Assembly: GCF_010586825.1 (NCBI RefSeq)
Contig: NZ_JAAAGB010000014.1
Coordinates: 1-64,000, forward strand
Length of the DNA stretch: 64,000 bases
Direction of reading: 5' to 3'
From: Draconibacterium mangrovi
GTDB lineage: Bacteria; Bacteroidota; Bacteroidia; Bacteroidales; Prolixibacteraceae
Shown: positions 47,401-56,542 of the stretch, piece after piece
Numbering within the stretch: position 1 is the stretch's first letter
Layout: each line of letters opens with the position of its first letter
The notes under the pieces: generated by a model
The model's input: the letters and a program-made list of their open reading frames with translations, nothing else
The model's database searches: none
What the model was told of the DNA's origin: nothing
Position numbers and translations under genes: made by a program

Positions 47401-50400
47401 ATCGGTCCGCGTTCAACGGTAAGTGCAATGTTTGCCGTTTGGTTGTATTGCAGAAAATAGGAAGCTCCACTATTAGTGATTGATGTGCCACCTAATTTTA
47501 CAACGGCACCATCGGGATTTGTGGTAGAAACTACTTTCACGTGGTATTCGCGGGTTTCCCGACTCTGGCTTTCGTTTAACAAATTGGCAGTAAACACCGC
47601 TTGTCCACCGATTGGTACATTGTTAATTTGTGGTGGATACACAGTGATACGTGCATCATCGCGCGGTTGTGTTCCGGGTTCGTGCGGACAACTTGAAGTT
47701 CCCAGTTTCAGATTGAAAGCAGGTACACCATAGGCTTTATCCTCAAGGATATCGACACTAAAGAAATCGCCAATATCGTTGTCGGAAAGAATATATCCAA
47801 CGGTTCGGGAATAAGTTGTATCGTTCCCCTGATTAAAGGTGTTTGCCCATCTGAACTTTGCCATAACTCCGATCTCGCTATCGAACCAGGCTCCGGATTC
47901 ATTATCCAGTTTTATTCCTGCTGCTAATTCTGTATTTATAAATGCAGTGTATTCATACGATGCAGAATTTGTTGTGTCGGTGGTATATTCGTTGGTATAC
48001 GGGGCACCGGCACTAAATGAGATATTCTCTTTAAATACAGCATCTTCACCTCTGTTTAAATCGTTTTGTGCCAACACATCCTCCCAGTGCAAACTATCAG
48101 CCAGTAACTGGTTAGCCTGCATTTTTTCCTCTGGTAAGAGCAGACTGGTATCGCGACCGGCAATCAATGCGCTACGCAGTACTCCGAGAGTTGGAAGTAA
48201 GGTGTTCTTAATGTGTGTTTCGGTATAAACAAAAGTCGTCGCAAAACCGGTTACATCAATAGTCGGAACAGTTTTTATTTCTGCCTGACATGTTGCTGTA
48301 TTATAGGTCAGCTCGTCGGCCAGTGCATATTCCTGGTTAAACGATGCACCAATGTATACATCACCATCATCTCCGGTAAGGTTTTCCATATCGGAAGTTG
48401 AAAAAGTTTCATTGAAGGTGATTGTGGTTTCAACACCGTTGCGGTTAAAATTATCCCTTCCGGCTACTGCGCTAAATTTAATTTGTGTTCCAAATCCATT
48501 ACTTGAAAAAGGAGTGAGTACTTTAGCTCCAATCAACAGGTTCGCATAAACTCCTGCTTCTCCACCCACAAGCATCTCGAATGTATTAAAGCTTTTGTAG
48601 GATTTGCCTTCCTGAACGTACGAATAACTGTTGTCTCCGGGAGGGTCGTGTAATACCAGCATTGGCATTTCGGGAGATTTTGTAATAAATGAAGGCGCCT
48701 GTGTTTTAACACCTTCAACCATAATCCAGTATTCCTGCGGTGTGGCATCTAAAAATCCCACTTCAGGAACCACATACAACAGTTTTTCATGATTGTGCTC
48801 GGCACTCTCAGCAATTTCTGGTAATCCGGCTTGTGTGGTATAAACTGCAAAACCGTTTACAATAGGCACCTCTATTGGCACATCTCCGCGGTCGGCAACA
48901 AAGTCAAATATGCGCAAATGTCCTTCATTTACCGGGCAGTCGCCCATTGACTCATTCACTTCAAAAACCAGGGTATAAACGTCATTTTGCTGCATTAACG
49001 TTATATCTCCGTTGCTACAGGAAACTACCTGTGCGCCTGCATCGGTAAAATCAACCTGAATATCAAGTGGTGAATGGTAAATAAAATCAGCCTCGGGAAC
49101 CACTTCGCCCCGTGTTGTGTCGGAAACCGTAACAATTGTAGTGTCGGCTGGAGTGATACTTGTTGTTCCGTTGGGCAGGAAGATGGTATCTGCCGGCGTG
49201 ATATCAAAGCTGTCGCGCTCAGCAATCATATCCGCCGTATCCCGCACGGTAAGGTCAATGCGAATAGGTTTATTACCAATTTGGTCAAATATGTTCGAAT
49301 TCACCGGATCAAGTTCAACCACCTGCACATCGTATTCGCGTGCCGGAAGATCAGGAATGGTAAGCAAACCATTTGCATCGGTATAATAAGTAGTATTAAA
49401 ACAGTTGCCCGGCGAAGAAAGTTGTATTTTCACTGAATCGGCCACCGGAGTTTCGCACCCCGTTTGTACTTTTACAAAAATCGTATCGGTTTGTGTATCG
49501 GTGAAATTGATATTCAACGAATCGCCGGCTACAAAAAATGAGGTAGAAGGTTGTCCTGATGGATTCTCAAAAGTATGATGCAAAAACTCGGGAGTAAATG
49601 TATAATCTCCTTCTTCCTGGATGGCATAACTCCAATCGCCGTTGGCATCGGTAAAAATTCCCCGGCTTTCTCCGTTAATCAGAATTTCAACCTCAGGCAC
49701 GCCACATTCGGCTGCGGTTGATTTTGGATACACAACTCTACCGGCCATAGAGAAAACACTCTCATCGGTAAAGTTAGCTCCTGAACTTAGTTTCGAATTC
49801 AGATCGAGTACACGGGTTATGGTATCGGGCGTAAAAATATGTGGTCCGTTTGGTCCGTCTTTGAAGGGAACCACAATAAATTCGGCTTCATCGTAATAGT
49901 AAATGTTGCGTATTTCGTAGTAGCCGTCAACATCGGTAGTTGTACAATATCCTCCTGAAGGAACAGACAATGCTCCGGCCGGTAAATTTGGTGTTACGGG
50001 AATCGCACAAACACTCACGCCTTCTACTCCAACACTTAACACCGACTTAACCGTACCTTTAATGGTTCCGTTTGGTTTCGAGTATCCATCGTCGTTAAGA
50101 GTAGGGAAGGTGCGTGTTGCGTGAATTGGTGTTACATAATAGGTGTGTTTGTAACCAGGAATGGCACCATCGTCGCTGTATGCCTGGGCGTTTTTGCTTA
50201 AAATCGCCAGCTCTTCCTTTTGGCTGCTTTCCGGTACACTGCGCTCAATACGCAATTCCTCTGCAAAATCCGACAAGTCGTCCCATTCTACTTTAACACG
50301 GTTAGTATACGTTCCGTCGGATGCGTTAACGTTAAAAGTTTTTGCTTTTCCAAGTACGGCATTAGAACTATTTCTTGGTGATTCATGATTTCCCCAATCG

Positions 50401-51128
50401 TCGGTAAAGGTGGTCACCCAGTAATAATATACATCGTTTGGAACAATTGTTTCATCGGTCCAGGTGCGAACATCTCCTGCAACCTGGGCAATTAATGTTC
50501 CGTTGCTGGTCGTCGTTCCCCTGTAAATATTGTAACCGGTATTAGCATCCGGAATATCGGTTCCTTTCGACCAGCCCAAAATAATCTTTTCAAAATATTC
50601 CTGATTAGAGGCAGTTATTCCGGTAGGAGATTTTATTGGGGCGGTAGCTGCGTATGTTAACACACTATATCCGGTACCTCTGTCTCCTGAACTGTTTGCT
50701 CTGGGATAACCACTCCACACCCATTCCACACAGTTACACCAGGCCAAACTGCAGTCTTCTGATTCCTGATAACGTAAGCCCCAGTTTCCTGAATTATTTG
50801 GACCTGCCACATAAGTAATGGTACCGCTGGATTTACTGCCGCTACCACTAATAGTTTTTGAACTGTTGCTATCAGAGTTTTTATAGATATCAAACCTGTG
50901 AACAATAGCTTCAGTACAACTTACAACTCCAGCACCGCTATAGGTGAAGGTGAGTGCATAGTCTGATCCGCCCGATGAAATCTGAACCGACATATCGGGA
51001 TAGATCCTCTCTGCGCTTGCCCAAACAGGCAGCAGAAAAATAAAAGCCAGCAACAAAGCAATAGTGCTGCCGGCTTTCCTGATTAAATGGTTGGGAAGTA
51101 TTACTTCCGGATAAGTAAATGTTTTCAT
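44433..51128 (-). CDS. Giant multidomain T9SS surface protein with nested CBM6-like domain
   Basis: A 2231-residue secreted protein. Signal peptide about 1-39 (ending WASA). Then, approximately: fibronectin-III-like modules (160-350); three carboxypeptidase-regulatory-like beta modules (355-435, 455-520, 550-610); a long beta-rich middle (650-1400); a Big_5-like Ig domain (1405-1500); a BACON-like module (1505-1605). From 1609 to 1841 lies a module into which a CBM6-like domain (1680-1797, LEAEDYVD to FDLDWINFPEY) is inserted; an uninterrupted copy of the same module occurs at 2029-2133. Two repeats with W-N-W-I-[SG] (1845-2020) lie between. A type A T9SS sorting domain (about 2146-2231, from NYPNPF) ends the protein. 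No catalytic domain was found. It likely binds carbohydrate or acts as an adhesin. Confidence 0.9.
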   Translation of the reverse strand: MKTFTYPEVILPNHLIRKAGSTIALLLAFIFLLPVWASAERIYPDMSVQISSGGSDYALTFTYSGAGVVSCTEAIVHRFDIYKNSDSNSSKTISGSGSKSSGTITYVAGPNNSGNWGLRYQESEDCSLAWCNCVEWVWSGYPRANSSGDRGTGYSVLTYAATAPIKSPTGITASNQEYFEKIILGWSKGTDIPDANTGYNIYRGTTTSNGTLIAQVAGDVRTWTDETIVPNDVYYYWVTTFTDDWGNHESPRNSSNAVLGKAKTFNVNASDGTYTNRVKVEWDDLSDFAEELRIERSVPESSQKEELAILSKNAQAYSDDGAIPGYKHTYYVTPIHATRTFPTLNDDGYSKPNGTIKGTVKSVLSVGVEGVSVCAIPVTPNLPAGALSVPSGGYCTTTDVDGYYEIRNIYYYDEAEFIVVPFKDGPNGPHIFTPDTITRVLDLNSKLSSGANFTDESVFSMAGRVVYPKSTAAECGVPEVEILINGESRGIFTDANGDWSYAIQEEGDYTFTPEFLHHTFENPSGQPSTSFFVAGDSLNINFTDTQTDTIFVKVQTGCETPVADSVKIQLSSPGNCFNTTYYTDANGLLTIPDLPAREYDVQVVELDPVNSNIFDQIGNKPIRIDLTVRDTADMIAERDSFDITPADTIFLPNGTTSITPADTTIVTVSDTTRGEVVPEADFIYHSPLDIQVDFTDAGAQVVSCSNGDITLMQQNDVYTLVFEVNESMGDCPVNEGHLRIFDFVADRGDVPIEVPIVNGFAVYTTQAGLPEIAESAEHNHEKLLYVVPEVGFLDATPQEYWIMVEGVKTQAPSFITKSPEMPMLVLHDPPGDNSYSYVQEGKSYKSFNTFEMLVGGEAGVYANLLIGAKVLTPFSSNGFGTQIKFSAVAGRDNFNRNGVETTITFNETFSTSDMENLTGDDGDVYIGASFNQEYALADELTYNTATCQAEIKTVPTIDVTGFATTFVYTETHIKNTLLPTLGVLRSALIAGRDTSLLLPEEKMQANQLLADSLHWEDVLAQNDLNRGEDAVFKENISFSAGAPYTNEYTTDTTNSASYEYTAFINTELAAGIKLDNESGAWFDSEIGVMAKFRWANTFNQGNDTTYSRTVGYILSDNDIGDFFSVDILEDKAYGVPAFNLKLGTSSCPHEPGTQPRDDARITVYPPQINNVPIGGQAVFTANLLNESQSRETREYHVKVVSTTNPDGAVVKLGGTSITNSGASYFLQYNQTANIALTVERGPMASTYDSIGIMMYPPCEYSLWEDGGSVTSADTAWIFVDFQSECSNVALHLPGNNWLVNSNNNNKLDVAFTGYDRNNESLQSITLQYKRQGEGWVDDVIIDKELLLENFFDYEFDVSGLTDGNYSLRAKAFCGIEGGISYSSEQSGIIDRSSIAPYGTPSPADGYLRYGQEISVVFDKDINCNFESYSGAAPNIRLFLEDSTEIPITVQCSQNEDGIILAPNDDLFAQPSLEGKRVYAVVEGVQDISGNIQKYKTEWSFLVNVSPVSWNPEEVHLTAEETELVVLSANLDNSANISKSFTIEEYPDWLVPSVTSASVLGGNSFTVQFLVVEDLLPGFYEGEVTAIIDGSPEVLMVSLELYAEEIDWSVNHPDFQYNMNLVAQFSSDDGDENLSTGLRDKIAAYVDGELRGVGNIMYVPELSKYAAFITISGNLAGENGSLLEAEDYVDDLSVQDITFTEDGKTYEATRFKKNNWIDFDIYATKPGIFTAEFKAAGSKAGDVDVYVDGNLATSFTIPATGNSYAIYTAQFEVPAGEHTLRIQSNSAEFDLDWINFPEYHVRNQHTTEIIKFRMWDGLNGIEYGAIEELTFFNDGVVGNVEEPFILHPAGGIQQRMLAKGWNWISVNKESNDMSVGKVFESLTPPTSLNDLTLKSQTGYSQFSQMTGWQGTLSDVDIKTGYMIFLSAHGDTLSLIGNEPDTDVSIPLNPKWNWIGYPKSEILPIDDVLELLSAGPGDVIKSQYEYGEYNQSTDSWVGDLKFFQPGLGYKLFVGNSDNITIMKSGNTDELFLKHEYNMTLTAIVDFGEFPSSDRYRIQTYINDQLRGDVPLSYLNPIDEYMAFAMVYGDRSDIGETVKTVLWDEYNQKQIKLVSPELNFTIDKINGTVDNPVILSIAEDELLPEDEGQYNFNNYPNPFRSNTTIQYTIPEDTHVMLTVTNSVGREIRRIVDVEQIAGHYSYVFDAGGLADGIYYCTLKTNDFVETKKLILLKK

Positions 51129-51992
51129 AATGGATTATATTAAGTGTTTATAGAATTTGCCCTGTGTATTAGTAGATTAATACAAGGGCTTTTAGTGATG
51201 ATATATATATTTAAGAATTGTGTTGTTAAATGCGTCCGGTGTGAAATACATAGTTAAATAGAGTTTGTGTTTAATGGATAAGAATTCGGAATGGTTTGAT
51301 TTAATGGTATTTCTTTCCTTTAAACTGTGTTTATCGTTAACAAGTTATGGAAAAAATAAATAAGATAAAAGAGTATTAAAATCTCCAGAATGATTTTTTT
51401 CATAAAAATGGAGTTTAAACACTAGCTGTGCAGGGATATTAAATTTTTGAATTTGTCATATTCCCCAGATAGGGGGCGGCTGAAAGGAATATTCCAACAT
51501 AAGTTTTTCGGTTTCTACGTTTTAGTAAATTTATTTTTAATCTGCAGAGTAATTTTTAGCCATACAGAAATAGTAGCGACGTTTCTGCGCGTTAACCGAT
51601 ATAAATCCGGCTAATATTAATTCAAGTTTAACTGGCAGTAATTTAGAGTGAGTATAAAAAAGGTGAGATTTGTCATTATTTTCACTGCTTTTTCTTGTTT
51701 CTCCTTTTTTCTGGATTTGATTTTAACCCCATTCAATTTCAAATTTTGCAGCTATTTTTTGTTCGATAAAAAATTCACCCCGTCCAAAGTTTAAAAATCC
51801 GGGTTGAAAATGAATCGTTCGAAACCTGAACCCTGTTTTAATGAGTTGTTGTAAAATGTATTTGCGGGCTTTTGAAATGTCAGAAAAATGTGCGAAAAAG
51901 TAAATAAATGATTTTCGGGAAGCTTTAAAACTGTCAAATTATTAAAGTCATATTCTATTTTTGATGACCGAAATCAAAAAAGAATTAAGAAT
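51129..51992. other. Long intergenic region between giant gene and ammonium transporter
   Basis: 864 AT-rich bases separate two divergently read genes. I see no open frame or RNA of known type. The right end holds the transporter promoter (51956). The first 100 bases must contain the giant gene's promoter, but no exact TAnnTTTG was found there on the minus strand. Confidence 0.5.
51956..51963 (+). promoter_or_regulatory. Putative -7 element for amt
   Basis: TATTTTTG, an exact TAnnTTTG match, 29 bases before the amt ATG. No TTG at the standard -33 distance. Confidence 0.5.
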
Positions 51993-53228
51993 ATGATGTT
52001 TGACAAAGGGCTGACTACCTTTATGATTGTGGCTACCAGTTTGGTGATGTTAATGACTCCCGGACTGGCTTTCTTTTACGGCGGTTTGGGCTGTAAAAAA
52101 AATATCCTGAGTATTATGATGCAGAGTTTTGTGTCGTTAGGTATAACAACTATTCTGTGGATAAGCTTTGGCTACTCTATGTGTTTTAGTGGAACCCTGG
52201 CCGACGGAAATGATTTTTTCGGCATCATTGGAAATTTCGATAAAGCTTTTCTGAACGGAGTTACATCAAGTACGCCCTTGTCGGCCGATCGTAATTTCCC
52301 GGAATATATTTTTGTGGCTTACCAAATGATGTTTGCCATTATTACTCCAGCACTGATTACGGGTGCTTTTATCAACAGGGTAACCTTTAAAGCGTATTTT
52401 ATTTTCCTGGTTCTTTGGCAAATATTTGTTTACTATCCCTTTGTACACATGGTTTGGGGAGGCGGAATCCTTGCCGAGTGGGGAGTGCTTGATTTTGCCG
52501 GTGGAATTACGGTGCACGCAACGGCAGGTTTTGCTGCTTTGGCATCGGTATTTTTTGTTGGTGCACGCGCCGAAAAGAGCAGCGGCCCAAACAATATTCC
52601 GCTGGTGGCTATCGGAACCAGTTTACTGTGGTTCGGTTGGTACGGTTTTAACGCCGGAAGCGAGCTGGACGTGGATGCTGTTACCGCACAGGCCTTTTTA
52701 AATACCGATGTGGCGGCTTCGGTGGCAGCTATTACCTGGCTGGGAATTGAATGGACCACCGGCAAAAAACGGCCTACTTTTATAGGGTTAATGACCGGTG
52801 CTGTGGCCGGACTGGCAACAATTACTCCTGCTGCAGGTTACGTTACGCTCGGAACAGCTATGTTTATTGGACTGTGCGCCGGAATGGTGTGCTACCAGGC
52901 AGTTAAATTTGTTGAGCGCCAACGCTGGGACGATGCCCTTGATGTTTGGGGCGTGCACGGAATTGGAGGTGTACTTGGAACCATTCTTCTGGGCTTATTC
53001 GGAACTACAGCTGTTAACGCCAATGGTGCCGACGGTTTGTTTTTTGGAGGCGGATTTAGCTTCTTCCTGAAACAGATTACGGCAATAGTTTTTGCTTCGG
53101 CCTGGGGTTTTGTATTTACCTGGGGCATGTTAAAAACAATTAACCGCTTTGTGCCTGTAAAAGTAGGGCGCATGGACGAAAAGAAAGGCCTCGACCTGGG
53201 CTACCATGGCGAGGTTGCCCGTCAATAA
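51993..53228 (+). CDS. amt: Ammonium transporter (Amt/MEP/Rh family)
   Basis: A 411-residue inner-membrane protein with about eleven helices, forming trimeric ammonium channels. The N terminus has FFYGGLGCKKNILSIMMQS with the family's conserved YGG. The twin pore histidines are present in GITVHATAGFAAL (about residue 173) and DVWGVHGIGGVLGT (about 315), and the D of ammonium recruitment lies in the usual region. No PII (glnK) gene, the usual regulator partner, is adjacent. A terminator follows at 53256, directly before the periodic array. Confidence 0.96.
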   Translation: MMFDKGLTTFMIVATSLVMLMTPGLAFFYGGLGCKKNILSIMMQSFVSLGITTILWISFGYSMCFSGTLADGNDFFGIIGNFDKAFLNGVTSSTPLSADRNFPEYIFVAYQMMFAIITPALITGAFINRVTFKAYFIFLVLWQIFVYYPFVHMVWGGGILAEWGVLDFAGGITVHATAGFAALASVFFVGARAEKSSGPNNIPLVAIGTSLLWFGWYGFNAGSELDVDAVTAQAFLNTDVAASVAAITWLGIEWTTGKKRPTFIGLMTGAVAGLATITPAAGYVTLGTAMFIGLCAGMVCYQAVKFVERQRWDDALDVWGVHGIGGVLGTILLGLFGTTAVNANGADGLFFGGGFSFFLKQITAIVFASAWGFVFTWGMLKTINRFVPVKVGRMDEKKGLDLGYHGEVARQ

Positions 53229-53255
53229 GAAAAACCGATAACATATATAATTCAG

Positions 53256-53297
53256 CCACGGACGGTGTAATAGAAACTACTCTGTTCGTGGTTTTTT
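53256..53297 (+). terminator. amt terminator
   Basis: CCACGGAC (53256-53263) pairs with GTTCGTGG (53284-53291), with one G-T pair and a 20-base loop, followed by six T. It closes the amt transcript just before the periodic array. Confidence 0.7.
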
Positions 53298-53300
53298 GTT

Positions 53301-53520
53301 TCCTGCAGGTTTTATCGCCGTCCTGTTAGCTTTATGGGTGTCCTGTAGCACTTTTATGCTTTCCTGTTACTTTTTTTCTCGTCCTGTTACATTTTTGGTC
53401 GCCCTGTACCACTTTTTTACAATCCTGTTAGGTTTTTGGTCGTCCTGTTGGATAATCAGCTGTTCCTGTTTAACAGGGAGGGTAAAAAACCTTACAGGAC
53501 GGGTGCAATCTTAACAGGAC
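53301..53520. repeat. 20/21-base periodic TCCTGT array with inverted end
   Basis: Nine direct copies of a TCCTGT-like core start at 53301, 53321, 53341, 53362, 53382, 53402, 53423, 53443 and 53464, that is, at steps of 20, 20, 21, 20, 20, 21, 20 and 21. The consensus unit is about TCCTGTTAC-TTTTTGGTCG; only CCTG and the T-tract are well kept (the first reads TCCTGC, the sixth CCCTGT). Three inverted cores (ACAGGG/ACAGGA) follow at 53473, 53494 and 53514, again 21 and 20 apart. The pivot CCTGTTTAACAGG (53465-53477) is palindromic. T-tracts recur in phase, so the DNA should be bent. No gene or recombinase is associated. It may be a regulator-binding array or an iteron-like site. Confidence 0.85.
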
Positions 53521-53695
53521 GCTATATGTCAATGACTTGCGGTCTGTAGTGTGATGAAGATTGCATCGTACTTTAGTGCGGTTTATAGTGCTGAAAAAAG
53601 AAAAGGCTAATAGGCGTTCGATGAATCTAACAGAGGGTTAACCACAGTATATTTTAATTCTCAACCTTCAGAACCTAAACTCTTCCTGTTGAACA

Positions 53696-53725
53696 TTGAA
53701 CTCTAAACTTTTAATTGTACTTTTG
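53696..53725 (+). promoter_or_regulatory. valS promoter
   Basis: TTG (53696-53698), 19 bases, then TACTTTTG (53718-53725): an exact match in both sequence and spacing to the Bacteroidetes promoter. It gives a short leader before the ATG at 53756 and rules out the in-frame TTG at 53696 as the start codon. Confidence 0.8.
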
Positions 53726-53755
53726 CACCTCAAATTTTTAGCTAGATATTTCAAG

Positions 53756-56392
53756 ATGAGTCAGATGGAAATTCCGAGCAAGTACAACCCGGTCGAGGTT
53801 GAAGATAAATGGTACAAATACTGGATGGATAACAAATATTTCCATTCCAGACCCGACGAGCGCGAACCTTACACGATTGTAATTCCGCCGCCAAACGTAA
53901 CCGGCGTGTTGCACATGGGGCACATGCTTAACAATACCATTCAGGATATTCTGGTCCGCCGCGCGCGAATGACCGGTAAAAACGCCTGCTGGGTGCCGGG
54001 TACCGACCATGCATCGATTGCTACCGAAGCCAAAGTGGTAAACAAACTAAACGCTGAAGGAATTGACAAGTACGATCTTTCGCGCGACGAATTCTTGAAA
54101 CATGCCTGGGAATGGACCGATAAACACGGTGGAATTATCCTCGAGCAGCTGAAAAAACTGGGTGCTTCGTGCGACTGGGATCGTACAGCTTTTACCATGG
54201 ACGAAGCCCGCAGCGAATCGGTAATCAAAGTTTTTGTCGACCTGTTTAACAAAGGAATGATTTACCGCGGCGTACGTATGGTAAACTGGGATCCGGCAGC
54301 AAAAACTGCACTTTCTGATGAGGAAGTGATCTACAAAGAAATGCAGGGTAAACTTTATTACCTTAACTATAAAATTGAAGGTGAAGAAGGTTTCGTAACC
54401 ATTGCAACTACACGCCCTGAAACGATTCTGGGTGATACTGCCGTTTGCGTAAACCCGAACGACGAACGTTTTGCGCATCTGAAAGGAAAACGTGTTTTGG
54501 TACCGTTGATCAACCGTTCAATACCGATCATCGAGGATGAATATGTTGACATGGAATTTGGTACCGGATGCTTGAAAATCACACCGGCCCACGATATTAA
54601 TGACTACGAAATTGGTCTGAGATATAATCTGCCATCAATCGACATTTTTAACGACAACGGAACACTTAACGAAAAAGCTGAGTTGTTTGTTGGCGAAGAC
54701 CGTTTTGTTGTTCGCGATAAAATTGTTCCTGAACTGGAGAAAGCAGGAAACCTGGCTAAAATAGAAGACTACACCAATAAGGTAGGATTCTCAGAGCGCA
54801 CCGATGTGATCATCGAGCCAAAATTGTCGGCGCAATGGTTCCTGAAAATGGAAGAACTGGTAAAACCGGCTTTGGAGAATGTGATGAACGATACCATCAG
54901 CTTCCATCCGCCGAAATTTAAAAATACCTACAAGCACTGGATGGGCAACATCAAAGACTGGTGTATTAGCCGCCAGTTGTGGTGGGGACACCAAATTCCG
55001 GTGTACTACCTGCCCGACGGAAATTATGTTTGTGCCGAATCAGCAGAAGAAGCGCTGGAGTTAGCAAAAGAAAAATCGGGAAATGCAGAATTGACTGCTG
55101 CCGATTTGAAACAAGACGAAGATGCGTTGGATACCTGGTTCTCAAGCTGGTTGTGGCCAATTTCGGTTTTCGACGGAGTTCGCGAGCCGGAGAACGAGGA
55201 AGTGAACTACTACTATCCAAGTTCGGATTTGGTAACTGCACCTGATATTATTTTCTTCTGGGTGGCCCGAATGATTATTGCCGGTTACGAGTATCGCGAT
55301 GATTTCCCGTTCAAGAATGTATATTTTACCGGAATGGTGCGCGATGCACAACGTCGAAAGATGTCGAAATCGCTGGGTAACTCTCCTGATCCGCTGGATT
55401 TGATTGCCAAATACGGTGCCGACGGTGTTCGTGTTGGAATGTTGCTTTGTTCTCCTGCCGGTGGCGATTTATTGTTCGACGAAGGCCTGCCACAACAGGG
55501 AGCAGGTTTCTCAACCAAAATATGGAATGCTTTCCGACTGGTGAAAAACTGGGAGGTTTCAAGTGAAATCGAACAACCGGAACATTCAAAACTGGCCATC
55601 GAGTGGTTTAAAAATAAACTGGCTCAGGTTGTTGAGACTTTAAATGCACAGTTCGACAGTTTCCGTATTTCGGAAGCTTTGATGACCGTATATACTACCG
55701 TTCGCGACGAATTCTCGGGATGGTTGCTTGAAATGGTAAAACCTGCCTATCAACAACCGATCGATGCAAAAACATATGCTGAGATTCTTGAACTGTTCGA
55801 CCAGATGTTGCGACTGATGCATCCTTTTATGCCATTTATTACAGAAGAGATCTGGCAGTTACTTGAAGAGCGTGAACAAGGCGAAAGTATAATGATCAGT
55901 CAGTTGCCGGCAAATACCAGCTACGATGCTGCATTGCTTGCGGCTTTCGAGGATGTAAAAGAAGCGGTTTCAGGAATTCGTAAAATCCGTAAAGACAAAA
56001 ATATTGCCTTTAAAGATGCTATCGATTTTTCGGTGCAAAAAGGCGACAAAGGTTTTGATGCCAAATTCAACAGCATTCTCATCAAATTGGGTAATCTTAC
56101 TGAACTCACTGTTGTTGACGAAGAAGTTAAAGGAGCAGCTTCGTTCCGTGTAAAATCAACCAGTTTCTATATTCCGCTTGATGGATTTATTGATGTGGAA
56201 GAAGAATTGGAAAAACTGGAAGAAGAGTTGAAATACGCCAAAGGATTCCTGAATTCGGTAATGAAAAAACTGAGTAACGAAAGCTTTGTAAATAACGCGC
56301 CCGAAGCGGTAGTTGCCAAAGAAAAAGCAAAACAAGCCGATGCCGAAACCAATATTAAAGTGTTGGAAGAGCGTATCGCTTCAATGAAGTAA
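53756..56392 (+). CDS. valS: Valyl-tRNA synthetase
   Basis: Class I synthetase charging valine. The 878 residues start at the ATG at 53756 ([12 protein letters not shown]; a second ATG at 53765 is possible). The HIGH-type signature is [15 protein letters not shown] (near 45), the editing (CP1) domain follows (about 165-330, with the [17 protein letters not shown] segment), and the KMSKS loop is [10 protein letters not shown] (near 535). The anticodon-binding domain (about 600-740) and a C-terminal coiled coil (about 815-878, [17 protein letters not shown]) complete the normal ValRS architecture and length. Confidence 0.98.
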   Translation: MSQMEIPSKYNPVEVEDKWYKYWMDNKYFHSRPDEREPYTIVIPPPNVTGVLHMGHMLNNTIQDILVRRARMTGKNACWVPGTDHASIATEAKVVNKLNAEGIDKYDLSRDEFLKHAWEWTDKHGGIILEQLKKLGASCDWDRTAFTMDEARSESVIKVFVDLFNKGMIYRGVRMVNWDPAAKTALSDEEVIYKEMQGKLYYLNYKIEGEEGFVTIATTRPETILGDTAVCVNPNDERFAHLKGKRVLVPLINRSIPIIEDEYVDMEFGTGCLKITPAHDINDYEIGLRYNLPSIDIFNDNGTLNEKAELFVGEDRFVVRDKIVPELEKAGNLAKIEDYTNKVGFSERTDVIIEPKLSAQWFLKMEELVKPALENVMNDTISFHPPKFKNTYKHWMGNIKDWCISRQLWWGHQIPVYYLPDGNYVCAESAEEALELAKEKSGNAELTAADLKQDEDALDTWFSSWLWPISVFDGVREPENEEVNYYYPSSDLVTAPDIIFFWVARMIIAGYEYRDDFPFKNVYFTGMVRDAQRRKMSKSLGNSPDPLDLIAKYGADGVRVGMLLCSPAGGDLLFDEGLPQQGAGFSTKIWNAFRLVKNWEVSSEIEQPEHSKLAIEWFKNKLAQVVETLNAQFDSFRISEALMTVYTTVRDEFSGWLLEMVKPAYQQPIDAKTYAEILELFDQMLRLMHPFMPFITEEIWQLLEEREQGESIMISQLPANTSYDAALLAAFEDVKEAVSGIRKIRKDKNIAFKDAIDFSVQKGDKGFDAKFNSILIKLGNLTELTVVDEEVKGAASFRVKSTSFYIPLDGFIDVEEELEKLEEELKYAKGFLNSVMKKLSNESFVNNAPEAVVAKEKAKQADAETNIKVLEERIASMK

Positions 56393-56401
56393 TTCAATAT
56401 A

Positions 56402-56432
56402 GTCATAGTATGACTCCAAGTCATGCTATGAC
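56402..56432 (+). terminator. Hairpin after valS
   Basis: A 14-base-pair stem with one G-T pair (56402-56415 with 56419-56432) and a CCA loop lies ten bases past the valS stop. No T-run follows, so it may be a weak terminator or a 3'-end protecting structure. Confidence 0.45.
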
Positions 56433-56510
56433 AATTTCCCTATATCCCCTTAACATCTGTTAAAAACCAGTTAAATAGTGTTATCTTCAAAATGGTTAAA
56501 TTCTTTTGCA

Positions 56511-56518
56511 TAGATTTG
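56511..56518 (+). promoter_or_regulatory. Putative -7 element for the CarboxypepD_reg gene at 56543
   Basis: TAGATTTG, an exact TAnnTTTG match, 24 bases before the ATG. A second TTTTG stands just upstream, but not at the -33 distance. Confidence 0.5.
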
Positions 56519-56542
56519 CAAACGGAATAGAATTACGCACTT

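Noticed and set aside
51817-51840. tRNA T-arm-like GTTCGAAACC between the giant gene and amt
   Set aside because: No acceptor, D or anticodon stems can be drawn around it.
53296-53514. 72-codon frame across the periodic array
   Set aside because: Its codon pattern follows the DNA repeat, the 20/21 steps shift the frame, and it has no start signal or family features.
53301-53520. CRISPR array at the periodic repeats
   Set aside because: The period is 20/21 bases, too short for repeat plus spacer; the unit body is degenerate; the last copies are inverted; no cas genes are nearby.
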